A DNA stretch of 64,000 bases. Source: JAUUSJ01 sp051880475 (lineage in GTDB: Bacteria > Bacillota > Clostridia > Lachnospirales > Lachnospiraceae). Positions 53,333 through 63,068 of this stretch are shown here, in pieces. Numbering within the stretch: the first letter of the stretch is position 1; every line of letters begins with the position of its first letter. The position numbers were made by a program, and so were the translations under genes. Where the stretch lies: assembly GCA_051880475.1 (NCBI GenBank), contig JBJEOA010000010.1:1-64000 (forward strand), in the 5' to 3' direction. The notes beneath the pieces were generated by a model that saw nothing but the letters and a program-made list of their open reading frames with translations, had not been told where the DNA came from and did no database searches.

Positions 53333-54802
53333 ATGAACACTGTTGAACAGAAGTTTGAAAAAATATTAGAGAGCATTGATTTAGCAAATGCGGCTCCAAC
53401 AGATGAGCCAAGACGTCAGTATTATTTTATAAAAAAATTGAGCCAATGGGTGGAAAAAAGAGAAAAAGAACTTGGACGCCCACTTTATCTTTGTACAAAA
53501 ACATTTGGTTGCCAGATGAATGCGAAAGACTCTGAAAAATTAGAGGGAATTTTGGAGAAAGCAGGATTAGTAAAATGTGAGGAAGAAAGTCAAGCGGACT
53601 TTATTTTTTATAATACATGTACTGTTCGTGAAAATGCAAATCTAAAAGTATATGGAAGACTTGGACATTTAAAGAAAATGAAACAAAAAAATCCAAACTT
53701 AATGATTGCTCTTTGCGGGTGTATGATGCAAGAGAGCACAGTAGTTGATAAGATAACAAAAAGTTATCCTTTTGTTGATATTATTTTTGGAACTCACAAT
53801 ATTTTTAAGCTTGCGGAACTTGTATGCAATCGAATTGAGGCGGGAAGTATGATTGTAGATATTTGGAAGGATACAGACCAGATTGTGGAAGATCTCCCAA
53901 GTGAGAGAAAATATGGATTTAAATGTGGAATCAATATCATGTATGGATGTAATAATTTTTGTAGCTACTGTATCGTTCCGTATGTTCGCGGGAGAGAGAG
54001 GAGCAGAAAACCAGAAGATATTATTAATGAGATAAAGAAAGTTGTGTCTGAGGGTGTTGTGGAGGTAATGTTGCTTGGACAAAATGTAAACTCTTATGGA
54101 AAAAACTTAGAGGAACCAATGAGTTTTGCTGCACTTTTGAGAGAAGTAGAAAAGATTGAGGGGTTAAAGAGAATTCGTTTTATGACACCTCATCCAAAAG
54201 ATTTATCAGATGAGTTAATTGAAGTAATGGCGAATTCAAAAAAGATTTGTAAACATTTGCATCTTCCATTACAATCAGGTAGCACAAAAATTTTAAAGGA
54301 AATGAATAGACATTATACGAAAGAACAGTATCTTGAACTTGTGAGAAAGATAAAAGAGAAAATGCCGGATGTGGCACTCACGACAGATATTATTGTCGGT
54401 TTTCCAGGTGAGACGAGAGAAGATTTCTTAGAGACATTAGATGTCGTAAAAAAGGTTCGATATGATAGTGCATTTACGTTCCAGTATTCAAAAAGAACAG
54501 GAACAAGAGCTGCTATGATGGAAAATCAAATTCCAAAAGAGGAAGTGCAAAAGAATTTTGATGAATTATTAAATGTAGTTTCTGAGATTTCAAAGGAGCA
54601 AGTTAAGAAGTTAGAGGGGACAGTTCAAGAAGTATTAGTAGAGGAAAAAAATACTCAAGATAAGACATTAGTGACAGGACGATTATCCAATAATACATTG
54701 GTACATTTTGAGGGAGATGAGTCTGAAATCGGAGAAATTATTCCAGTATTATTAAAAGAATCAAAGGGATTTTATTATATCGGAGAGCGAGTAGAAAACT
54801 AG
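53333..54802 (+). CDS. miaB: tRNA-2-methylthio-N6-dimethylallyladenosine synthase MiaB
   Basis: 489-residue radical-SAM methylthiotransferase that completes ms2i6A37 in tRNAs reading UNN codons. The N-terminal cluster cysteines are in TFGCQMN, NTCTVREN and CGCMMQ; the radical-SAM cluster is CNNFCSYC; the C-terminal TRAM domain ends the protein. MiaA, which makes its substrate, is encoded downstream after mutS and mutL. GGAAGGAG precedes the ATG at 53333; the earlier in-frame start at 53291 is poorer. Confidence 0.95.
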   Translation: MNTVEQKFEKILESIDLANAAPTDEPRRQYYFIKKLSQWVEKREKELGRPLYLCTKTFGCQMNAKDSEKLEGILEKAGLVKCEEESQADFIFYNTCTVRENANLKVYGRLGHLKKMKQKNPNLMIALCGCMMQESTVVDKITKSYPFVDIIFGTHNIFKLAELVCNRIEAGSMIVDIWKDTDQIVEDLPSERKYGFKCGINIMYGCNNFCSYCIVPYVRGRERSRKPEDIINEIKKVVSEGVVEVMLLGQNVNSYGKNLEEPMSFAALLREVEKIEGLKRIRFMTPHPKDLSDELIEVMANSKKICKHLHLPLQSGSTKILKEMNRHYTKEQYLELVRKIKEKMPDVALTTDIIVGFPGETREDFLETLDVVKKVRYDSAFTFQYSKRTGTRAAMMENQIPKEEVQKNFDELLNVVSEISKEQVKKLEGTVQEVLVEEKNTQDKTLVTGRLSNNTLVHFEGDESEIGEIIPVLLKESKGFYYIGERVEN

Positions 54803-54826
54803 TCACGAATAGAAAGGGATAAAACG

Positions 54827-57466
54827 ATGGCAAAATTAACGCCGATGATGCAGCAGTATATAAAGACGAAGGAAGAATATAAAGATTGTATTTTATTTTA
54901 TCGTCTTGGAGATTTTTACGAAATGTTTTTTGATGATGCTATCACTGCATCAAGAGAATTAGAGATTACGTTAACTGGAAAAAATTGTGGATTGGAAGAT
55001 AGGGCACCAATGTGTGGGGTTCCCTTTCACGCCTATGAAAATTATTTGAATCGCTTAGTGGAAAAAGGATATAAAGTAGCCATCTGTGAACAGGTTGAAG
55101 ACCCAAAAACAGCAAAAGGAATTGTAAAAAGAGAAGTAATTCGAGTTGTCACGCCGGGAACAAAATTATCAGAAAGTACCTTAGAGGAAAAAAAGCATAA
55201 TTATATTATGTGTGTATTTTGTGAAAATCCTAAATTTGGAATTGCAGTCTGTGATGTTACAACAGGTGAATTTTTGACGACACAATTGGATTCTTTGTCA
55301 ATGCTCTTAGATGAGATTAACAAATTTATGCCAGCAGAAATTATATGTAATGAAGCTTTTTTAATCTGTGGAGCGGATTTGAATCAGATAAGAGAAAAAG
55401 TGGGAGCATTAGTAAATCAAATTTCAAGTTATCATTTTCAAGAGGAAGAATGTGAGGAAATTTTAAAGAGACAATATAAACTGCTTAATATAAAAGGACT
55501 TGGAATTAGTGAATATCCACTTGGACTATTAGCTTGTGGAGCACTTCTTTCTTATCTTCATGAGACACAAAAAAATGAACTGAAACATTTATCTCTTGTG
55601 AGACCTTACTCGATGAGTGAGTATATGAGAATTGATACAGCCACTAGAAGAAACTTAGAGCTTTGTGAGACAATGAGAGAAAAGAAGAAAAAAGGTTCCC
55701 TCCTTTGGGTATTAGATAAGACGAAAACGGCAATGGGAGCTAGGCTTCTTAGGACGTATGTAGAACAACCTCTTCTTAAAAAAGACCAGATTGAAAAAAG
55801 GCTATCTGCAGTGGAAACTTTTTATAATGATATTATGCTAAGAGAGGAATTAAGAGAGTATTTAAATTCCATCTATGATTTGGAGAGATTAACGACAAAA
55901 ATTAGCTATGGAACGGCGAATCCAAGAGACTTAATTGCTTTTAAAAATTCGTTAAAACTTTTGCCGACAATTAAGGAATTGCTTGCAACTGCTGAGGATT
56001 CTTTGCTTTGTGAATGTTTTGATGAGCTAGATGAATTAAGAGATTTATATAAGATGCTTGAAGAAACCATTGTGGAAGAGCCACCTGTCCAAATTACGGA
56101 AGGTGGAATTATAAAAAATGGATATTCAAAGGAGCTTGATAAATTAAAAGCTGCAAAGACAGAGGGAAAAACGTGGCTTGCAGATTTAGAGAGCAAAGAG
56201 AGAGAAAAAACAGGAATTAAAAATTTAAAAATTAAATATAATAAAGTTTTTCACTATTATTTTGAGGTGACAAATTCTTATAAAAATTTAGTTCCAAATT
56301 ACTTTATTAGAAAACAGACATTGACAAATGCAGAGCGATATACGACAGAAGAACTTGAAAATATTGCGGAGATAATTTTAAATTCAGAGGATAAATTATA
56401 TGAATTAGAATATGAAATCTTTATAAAACTCAGAAATGATATATCAAGTGAGATGGAGCGTATTAAGCAGACCGCCCATGCAGTAGCAAAAATTGATGTA
56501 TTTTGTTCTCTCGCTACAGTGGCAGCGAATAATAATTATGTGCGTCCAAAGATAAATAAGACGGGAGTTATTTCTATTCGAGAAGGGCGACATCCAGTAA
56601 TAGAAAAGATGATATCTAACGATTCGTTTATTGCAAATGATGTGTATTTAGACCAGAAAAAACATAAGATTTCTATTATTACAGGACCGAATATGGCAGG
56701 AAAATCTACTTATATGAGACAGATTGCATTGATTGTTCACATGGCACAAATGGGAGCCTTTGTACCAGCAGCAGAGGCGAATATTGGTATTGTAGACCGT
56801 ATATTTACGCGAGTGGGAGCTTCGGATGACTTAAGTTCGGGACAGAGCACCTTTATGGTAGAAATGAATGAAGTAGCGAATATTTTGCGAAATGCTACGA
56901 AAAACAGCTTACTTATTTTAGATGAGATTGGTCGTGGGACGAGTACTTTTGATGGACTTAGTATTGCCTGGGCTGTGGTAGAGTATATTAGTGATAAAAA
57001 ATTACTTGGAGCAAAAACTCTTTTTGCCACACATTATCACGAGTTAATGGAGTTAGAAGGAAAAATTCCAGATGTCAATAATTATTGCATTTCTGTCAAA
57101 GAGCAGGGAGACGATATTGTATTTTTAAGAAAAATTATCCCGGGTGGTGCGGATAAGAGTTATGGAATTCAAGTTGCAAGACTGGCAGGAGTTCCACAGC
57201 AAGTCATTGACCGTGCAAAAGAAATAGCAAAAACTTTAAATGAAGAGGATATTGTTGGCAAGGTTAGAAATATTTCAAAGACAGAAGAAAAGAAAAAAGC
57301 AAAAGAAAAAGAAGAGCCAAAACAGTTAAATTTCTTTGATGAGCTTAAGAAAAATAAAGAGGAATCTGACGTGATAAAAGAGATGAGAGAGGTTGACTTA
57401 TCCAATACGACACCGATGCAGGCTCTTCATCTTCTTTATGCGTGGCAGGAAAAGTTAAAAAAATAG
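54827..57466 (+). CDS. mutS: DNA mismatch repair protein MutS
   Basis: 879-residue mismatch sensor. The mismatch-binding Phe-X-Glu is in DFYEMFFDDA near residue 33. Walker A is TGPNMAGKSTYMRQ, Walker B LLILDEIGRGTSTFDG, and the helix-turn-helix C-terminus includes GADKSYGIQVARLAG. Full length, including the short C-terminal tetramer/beta-clamp region (KQLNFFDEL). It lies 24 bases after miaB and 95 before mutL. Confidence 0.97.
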   Translation: MAKLTPMMQQYIKTKEEYKDCILFYRLGDFYEMFFDDAITASRELEITLTGKNCGLEDRAPMCGVPFHAYENYLNRLVEKGYKVAICEQVEDPKTAKGIVKREVIRVVTPGTKLSESTLEEKKHNYIMCVFCENPKFGIAVCDVTTGEFLTTQLDSLSMLLDEINKFMPAEIICNEAFLICGADLNQIREKVGALVNQISSYHFQEEECEEILKRQYKLLNIKGLGISEYPLGLLACGALLSYLHETQKNELKHLSLVRPYSMSEYMRIDTATRRNLELCETMREKKKKGSLLWVLDKTKTAMGARLLRTYVEQPLLKKDQIEKRLSAVETFYNDIMLREELREYLNSIYDLERLTTKISYGTANPRDLIAFKNSLKLLPTIKELLATAEDSLLCECFDELDELRDLYKMLEETIVEEPPVQITEGGIIKNGYSKELDKLKAAKTEGKTWLADLESKEREKTGIKNLKIKYNKVFHYYFEVTNSYKNLVPNYFIRKQTLTNAERYTTEELENIAEIILNSEDKLYELEYEIFIKLRNDISSEMERIKQTAHAVAKIDVFCSLATVAANNNYVRPKINKTGVISIREGRHPVIEKMISNDSFIANDVYLDQKKHKISIITGPNMAGKSTYMRQIALIVHMAQMGAFVPAAEANIGIVDRIFTRVGASDDLSSGQSTFMVEMNEVANILRNATKNSLLILDEIGRGTSTFDGLSIAWAVVEYISDKKLLGAKTLFATHYHELMELEGKIPDVNNYCISVKEQGDDIVFLRKIIPGGADKSYGIQVARLAGVPQQVIDRAKEIAKTLNEEDIVGKVRNISKTEEKKKAKEKEEPKQLNFFDELKKNKEESDVIKEMREVDLSNTTPMQALHLLYAWQEKLKK

Positions 57467-57561
57467 AAATAGTTTGATAAAGATTTTGATTGGTTTTGTG
57501 GATACTATAATAGCGAAAAGAGTTGTTGATAAAAATATTTATAGCGAGAGGGTGAGAAAAA

Positions 57562-59757
57562 ATGGCGGAAATTAGAGTGCTAGACCAAAGAACAATTAAT
57601 CAAATCGCAGCGGGAGAAGTAATAGAAAGACCTGCTTCTGTTGTGAAAGAATTAGCAGAAAATGCGATGGATGCTAAGGCGACGATGATTACGGTAGAAA
57701 TTAAAGAAGGCGGAATTGATTTTATCCGAATTACAGATAATGGATTTGGAATTGAGAAAGAGCAGGTAGAAACTGCCTTTTTACCTCACGCTACGAGCAA
57801 AATTCGCAGTATAGAAGATTTACTTGATGTGGCTTCTCTTGGATTTCGAGGAGAAGCACTTGCGAGTATTGCGAGCGTTGCAAAGGTGGAGTTGATTACA
57901 AAAACTGACCGAAGTATGACGGGTGTGAGATATCAGATTGAGGGCGGACAAGAAATTGCAAAAGAAGAAATAGGATGTCCGGTTGGAACGACATTTGTTA
58001 TTAAACATTTATTTTATAATACACCTGCTAGGAGAAAATTTTTAAAATCTAAAAACAGTGAGGCAGGATATATTGAGCAGCTCTTATATCACCTCGCCCT
58101 TAGCCATTCTAATATATCTTTTAAATTAATTGTAAATAATAAAAATAAGTTAAACACAAATGGAAATGGAAGCTTAAAGGATGTTATTTATCAAATTTAT
58201 GGAAAAGAGACTGCCTCTAATCTTATCGCAATTAAGGCGGAAAATTCATTCATGAAAATAGAAGGATTGATTGGAAAACCAATTCTCTCAAGAGGAAATC
58301 GTCAGACAGAAACGTATTTTATTAATAAAAGATATATTAAGAGTAAATTAATTAGTAAGGCGATAGAAGAAGCTTATAAATCCTTTGTGATGGTGCATAA
58401 ATACCCATTTACGGTTCTCCATATCGAGATAAATCCAGAGCTTTTAGATGTGAATGTTCACCCTGCGAAGATGGAAGTAAGGATGAAAAGAGAGGAGGAA
58501 ATATATTCTTTTGTTTATACGACTATCAAAGAGGCGTTAAATCGAAAAGAAATGATTCCTGATATTTCTCTCACTGGAAGAAAGAAAGAAAAGTCAAGAC
58601 CAGAAGAGAAAATAGAGCCTTTTGAGGTGAAGCGTGGAGGGTATGGTTCTCCCTACATAAAACCTAAAGTGCTAAGAGAGAGTGAAGATTTTTTTGAAAA
58701 ACCAAAAACGGTACTAAGAGCAGAACAAAAAGAGAGAGTAAAACAGGAATTAAAGACATTAGAAGAAATATTAAGACCAATAGAGAGTAAAGAAAAGGTC
58801 AAAGTTCAAAAAGAAACGTTTGAAAAAACAGATATTACAGATATTGATGTGCAAAATAAATATATTGATTGGGAAGAAAAAGAAGAAATTTTTCAAGTGG
58901 ATAAAAGAGAAAGTGATATAGTAAAAGAAACAGTTGATGATGAAAAAAATGNNNNNNNNNNNNNNNNNNNNNNNNNNNNNNNNNNNNNNNNNNNNNNNNN
59001 NNNNNNNNNNNNNNNNNNNNNNNNNNNNNNNNNNNNNNNNNNNNNNNNNNNTGATGATGAAAAAAATGTAAAAGTGAAAGAAAAAGTTGACTGTGAGCAA
59101 AAAGAGATAATAAAACCAATAGAGAAAAAGACAGAACAACTTAGTTTTTTTACAAAAGAGGAAGAAAAAGAGAGAAAAAAGCAGTATAAAATTATTGGTT
59201 CACTTTTTCATACGTATTGGTTATTAGAGGGGGAGGAAAAGCTCTTTTTATTAGATCAGCATGCCGCACATGAGAAAGTAATGTTTGAAAAATTGATGGA
59301 GCAAAAGAAAAAACAAAAAATATATGAACAGCAACTAAATCCTCCGATTATTGTCGCACTCACAATGAACGAGAAGGAAATGATACAAAAATACGAAAAG
59401 CAGTTTAAGGAATTGGGATTTACGATAGAGGAATTTGGAAGTAATGAGTATTGTATTCGAACAGTTCCCGCTAATTTATATGGATTAGGAGAGAGGGAAG
59501 TCTTTATGGAGATGGTAGACCAGCTTTGTGAAGATGGAATCTTATTGGAGCCAGATAAAATTTTTTATAAAATTGCTACGATGGCATGTAAGGCAGCAGT
59601 AAAAGGAAATCAAAGATTATCTCTAAAAGAGGCAGAGGCTTTAGTGGAGCAGCTTATGAGTTTGGAAAATCCATATACTTGTCCACATGGAAGACCAGTA
59701 TTTATTTCAATGTCTAAGACTGAAATAGAAAAAATGTTTAAGAGAATTCAATCTTAG
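57562..59757 (+). CDS. mutL: DNA mismatch repair protein MutL, interrupted by a sequence gap
   Basis: GHKL ATPase and mismatch-repair coordinator. N-terminal motifs: VVKELAENAMDA, ITDNGFGI, SLGFRGEALASI. The C-terminal endonuclease domain has DQHAAHEKVMFE with the metal-binding DQHA(X)2E(X)4E pattern, ACKAAVKGN and CPHGRP, as in organisms without MutH. The charged linker between them contains 100 N. The gap is flanked by identical 17-mers, so linker length is unknown; frame is kept only with the arbitrary gap size. Confidence 0.93.
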   Translation: MAEIRVLDQRTINQIAAGEVIERPASVVKELAENAMDAKATMITVEIKEGGIDFIRITDNGFGIEKEQVETAFLPHATSKIRSIEDLLDVASLGFRGEALASIASVAKVELITKTDRSMTGVRYQIEGGQEIAKEEIGCPVGTTFVIKHLFYNTPARRKFLKSKNSEAGYIEQLLYHLALSHSNISFKLIVNNKNKLNTNGNGSLKDVIYQIYGKETASNLIAIKAENSFMKIEGLIGKPILSRGNRQTETYFINKRYIKSKLISKAIEEAYKSFVMVHKYPFTVLHIEINPELLDVNVHPAKMEVRMKREEEIYSFVYTTIKEALNRKEMIPDISLTGRKKEKSRPEEKIEPFEVKRGGYGSPYIKPKVLRESEDFFEKPKTVLRAEQKERVKQELKTLEEILRPIESKEKVKVQKETFEKTDITDIDVQNKYIDWEEKEEIFQVDKRESDIVKETVDDEKNXXXXXXXXXXXXXXXXXXXXXXXXXXXXXXXXXXDDEKNVKVKEKVDCEQKEIIKPIEKKTEQLSFFTKEEEKERKKQYKIIGSLFHTYWLLEGEEKLFLLDQHAAHEKVMFEKLMEQKKKQKIYEQQLNPPIIVALTMNEKEMIQKYEKQFKELGFTIEEFGSNEYCIRTVPANLYGLGEREVFMEMVDQLCEDGILLEPDKIFYKIATMACKAAVKGNQRLSLKEAEALVEQLMSLENPYTCPHGRPVFISMSKTEIEKMFKRIQS
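58952..59051. other. Assembly gap of 100 N
   Basis: Exactly 100 N, probably a placeholder. TGATGATGAAAAAAATG occurs immediately before (58935-58951) and after (59052-59068), pointing to a tandem repeat that the assembler could not resolve. Confidence 0.98.
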
Positions 59758-59831
59758 ATATGGAACTTTTCATTATGTTTGAATATAAAAAAGATATATC
59801 GTTTATGCGAATAGAGAGGTGGTAAGGAGAG

Positions 59832-60776
59832 ATGGGGAAAAAATCACTTGTTGTTTTAACGGGACCTACTGCAGTTGGAAAGACCGAGTTGTCGATAGGA
59901 TTGGCAAAACAGATAAATGGAGAAATTATTAGTGCAGATTCTATGCAAGTTTATAAATATATGAATATTGGAACTGCCAAAATAAAAAAAGAAGAGATGG
60001 ATGGGATAAAGCATTATTTAGTAGATGAATTAGACCCGACAGATGAATTTAATATTGTCCGTTTTCAACAGATGGCAAAAGAGGCGATGGAAGAAATTTG
60101 GGCAAAAGGAAAAATTCCAATTATTGTAGGAGGAACGGGATTTTATATCCAATCTATTGTATATGATATTAATTTCTCTAAAGAGAAGGAGGAAAATGGA
60201 TACCGAAGGGAGTTAGAAAAAATAGCGAGAGAAAAGGGTGGAAGTTTTCTTCACGAGGAACTAAAGAAGGTGGATCCTATATCCGCAGAAAAAATTCATC
60301 CAAATAATATAAAAAAAGTGATTCGAGCACTAGAATATTATAAAGAAAATAACGCTCCAATTTCGGCTCACAATGAGGAGCAGATGAAAAAGGAATCTCC
60401 TTATCATTTTGCCTATTTTGTGTTAAATAGAGATAGAAAGATTTTGTATGAGAGAATTGATAAAAGAGTAGACCTTATGATAGAGGAAGGGTTATTAGAG
60501 GAAGTAAGAGAGCTAAAGAAAAGAGGATATACAAAAAATCTTGTATCTATGCAAGGACTGGGATATAAAGAAATATTAGATTATTTAGATGGAGAATGTA
60601 GTCTAGAAAATGCAATATACCGCTTAAAGAGAGATACAAGACATTTTGCAAAAAGACAGCTTACTTGGTTTAGGAGAGAAAAAGAGACAATTTTTGTCGA
60701 GAAAGATAAATTTTTATCTGAAAAAGAAATATTGTCATATATGATAGAAAAATTAAGAGAAAAAAAGGTTTTATAA
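59832..60776 (+). CDS. miaA: tRNA dimethylallyltransferase MiaA
   Basis: 314 residues. It transfers the dimethylallyl group to A37 of UNN-reading tRNAs. The P-loop is GPTAVGKTELS, followed by ISADSMQVYKYMNIGTAK, the DELDPTDEF motif and VGGTGFYIQS. The C-terminal KRDTRHFAKRQLTWFRRE matches the tRNA-binding end. GGTAAGGAGAG precedes the ATG. Confidence 0.96.
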   Translation: MGKKSLVVLTGPTAVGKTELSIGLAKQINGEIISADSMQVYKYMNIGTAKIKKEEMDGIKHYLVDELDPTDEFNIVRFQQMAKEAMEEIWAKGKIPIIVGGTGFYIQSIVYDINFSKEKEENGYRRELEKIAREKGGSFLHEELKKVDPISAEKIHPNNIKKVIRALEYYKENNAPISAHNEEQMKKESPYHFAYFVLNRDRKILYERIDKRVDLMIEEGLLEEVRELKKRGYTKNLVSMQGLGYKEILDYLDGECSLENAIYRLKRDTRHFAKRQLTWFRREKETIFVEKDKFLSEKEILSYMIEKLREKKVL

Positions 60777-60817
60777 AATAAAAGTTTCTAATTTTATTAA
60801 GTAATTGGACTTTTATT

Positions 60818-60844
60818 CATGGTAGCTTGTAAAAGCAGGCGATG
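60818..60844 (+). other. Small leader hairpin before the lyase gene
   Basis: GCTT-GTAA-AAGC (60825-60836) within CAT/ATG outer pairs (60818, 60842). It is similar in size and loop to hairpins before tarI and the SGNH gene, but too short to call a family. Confidence 0.25.
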
Positions 60845-60871
60845 ATTTGGAAAAGAAAGGAAATTATTTTG

Positions 60872-62161
60872 ATGTATAGTATAGAAAAACAATATGAAAT
60901 GATGGGAATCTCAGAAGAAGTATATAAATATTGTAAGCAGATTGAAGAAAATTTACGGGAAAGATTTGCTAAAATTGATGAGACTGCAGAATATAACCAA
61001 CTAAAAGTGCTTAGAGCAATGCAAAAAAATCGTCTTGCAGAAGAACATTTTGCAGGAACGACAGGATATGGATATAATGATAGCGGAAGAGAAATATTGG
61101 AAAAAATTTATGCGGATGTCTTTCATACAGAAGATGCACTTGTAAGACCACAGATTACTTGTGGAACACACGCCCTTGCCCTTGCCCTTTTTTCCAATTT
61201 AAGACCGGGGGATGTACTGCTCTCACCAGTTGGAAAACCATATGACACTCTAGAAGAAGTGATTGGAATTCGTGATTCAAAGGGTTCTTTGAGAGAATAC
61301 GGAATTGGATATAAACAGGTAGATTTGATTGATGATAAAGAATTTGATTATGAAAATATCGAGAAAGTATTAGAGGATAAAAATATAAAGCTCGTTACCA
61401 TTCAAAGGTCAAAAGGATATGCCACAAGACCTACTTTTTCGGTAGAGCAAATAGGAGAATTGGTTCAATTCATAAAAGAAAGAAGACCAGAAGTTATTTG
61501 CATGGTAGATAATTGCTATGGAGAATTTTCAGAAAAAATAGAGCCAACAGATGTGGGAGCAGATATGGTTGTCGGTTCTCTTATTAAAAATCCTGGCGGT
61601 GGTCTTGCTCCGATTGGCGGATATATTTGTGGAAAAAAAGAATGTGTGGAAAATGCGGCATATCGTCTTACTTCCCCTGGACTTGGAAAAGAAGTAGGAG
61701 CAACATTGGGAGTAACAAAACAGTTTATTCAAGGTCTTTTTTTGGCACCTACTGTGACAGCTAGTGCATTAAAGGGAGCAATTTTTGCGGCAAATATTTA
61801 TGAAAAATTAGGATTTCATGTAATTCCAAATAGTGTGGAAGATAGACATGATATTATTCAGGCAGTAGAGTTTGGAAAGCCTGAATATGTAATTGCTTTT
61901 TGCGAGGGAATTCAAAAGGCAGCGCCAGTTGATAGTTATGTCGTTCCAGTGCCTTGGGATATGCCAGGTTATGATAGTGAGGTTATTATGGCTGCGGGGG
62001 CGTTTATGTCTGGTTCTTCTATTGAACTTAGTGCAGATGCACCGATTCGTCCACCTTATGCTGTATATTTTCAGGGAGGACTTACTTATCCACATGCAAA
62101 ATATGGAATTATGATGTCACTGCAAAGAATTTATGAAAAGACAGGTCTAAAACTTATATAG
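60872..62161 (+). CDS. Methionine gamma-lyase family protein (aluminium-resistance/YnbB-like)
   Basis: 429-residue PLP-dependent fold-type I protein. The PLP lysine is in SLIKNPGGGLAPIGGY, with the Asp in MVDNCYGEF. The family was first annotated as aluminium resistance protein and resembles cystathionine/methionine gamma-lyases; its real substrate is uncertain. The ATG at 60872 follows AAAGGAAA by eight bases; the in-frame start at 60842 lacks a site. In Firmicutes this gene commonly lies near miaA, as here. Confidence 0.85.
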   Translation: MYSIEKQYEMMGISEEVYKYCKQIEENLRERFAKIDETAEYNQLKVLRAMQKNRLAEEHFAGTTGYGYNDSGREILEKIYADVFHTEDALVRPQITCGTHALALALFSNLRPGDVLLSPVGKPYDTLEEVIGIRDSKGSLREYGIGYKQVDLIDDKEFDYENIEKVLEDKNIKLVTIQRSKGYATRPTFSVEQIGELVQFIKERRPEVICMVDNCYGEFSEKIEPTDVGADMVVGSLIKNPGGGLAPIGGYICGKKECVENAAYRLTSPGLGKEVGATLGVTKQFIQGLFLAPTVTASALKGAIFAANIYEKLGFHVIPNSVEDRHDIIQAVEFGKPEYVIAFCEGIQKAAPVDSYVVPVPWDMPGYDSEVIMAAGAFMSGSSIELSADAPIRPPYAVYFQGGLTYPHAKYGIMMSLQRIYEKTGLKLI

Positions 62162-62347
62162 CATAGGAAGATAGTTGTTCTTAGGGAAAGTGTTATGAAT
62201 GAAACTTTAGTTGAGAGTAAGTTTCGAGTGAAAAGGACATTTTTTGTGAAATACTGTGTACAAAAAAATTGAAATATGGTAACATAAAAATGGTTTCTTT
62301 ATTGATATTTCATGAGTCAGATGATTGGGAGAATAGATTGGAGGTTC

Positions 62348-63049
62348 ATGCAAGAAAAAATTTATCAAAAAATGAAAGATTTGCCTAAGAGTGAGAGACC
62401 GTACGAGAAATGTCAAATATATGGAGTAAGTTCGCTCACAGACGCAGAATTATTGGCGGTTATTATTCGCACAGGTACAAAAAATTGTAAATCTGTGGAG
62501 TTGGCACAGCAGATACTTTCTATTTCGGGAAGGTATGAGGGAATTCTCTCGATTCATCATGTGACAATGGAAAATTTATTGGAACTAAAAGGGATTGGAT
62601 TAGTAAAAGCAACACAAATTTTATGCGTGGCGGAGCTTGCAAAAAGGCTTGCGAGAGCTAGTGTGGATATAAGACGAGAGTTTCGTTCTCCAAAAGAGGT
62701 AGCAAATGCGTACATGGAATCTATGAGACATTTAGAAAAAGAAGAAGTGAGACTTTTATTATTTGATGGGAAGCATCGTTTTATAAAAGAAACAGTTATC
62801 TCGGTGGGAACAGTAAACGCATCCATTTGTAATTCAAGAGAAATTTTTATCGAGGCGTTAAATGCAAAGGCTGTGTATATGATTTTACTACATAATCATC
62901 CTTCCGGAGATCCAACTCCGAGTGGAGAAGATATAAGAATAACAAAAAAGCTTCGAGATGGCGCTGATATGATAGGAATTCCGCTCTCAGACCATATTAT
63001 TATTGGTGAGCATTGCTATACTAGTTTCAAAGAAAAAGGATTAATATGA
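62348..63049 (+). CDS. radC: RadC family DNA repair protein (JAB/MPN domain)
   Basis: 233 residues. An N-terminal helix-hairpin-helix (LLELKGIGLVKATQIL) precedes the JAB/MPN metalloprotease-like motif LLHNHPSGDPTPSGED with upstream catalytic Glu region. The biological role of RadC is unsettled. GGAGG lies only three bases before ATG 62348; MKDLPKSERP at 62372 is the usual family start and ATG 62312 is also in frame, so the start is uncertain. Confidence 0.9.
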   Translation: MQEKIYQKMKDLPKSERPYEKCQIYGVSSLTDAELLAVIIRTGTKNCKSVELAQQILSISGRYEGILSIHHVTMENLLELKGIGLVKATQILCVAELAKRLARASVDIRREFRSPKEVANAYMESMRHLEKEEVRLLLFDGKHRFIKETVISVGTVNASICNSREIFIEALNAKAVYMILLHNHPSGDPTPSGEDIRITKKLRDGADMIGIPLSDHIIIGEHCYTSFKEKGLI

Positions 63050-63068
63050 TATAAGGAAGGGAAAGAAA

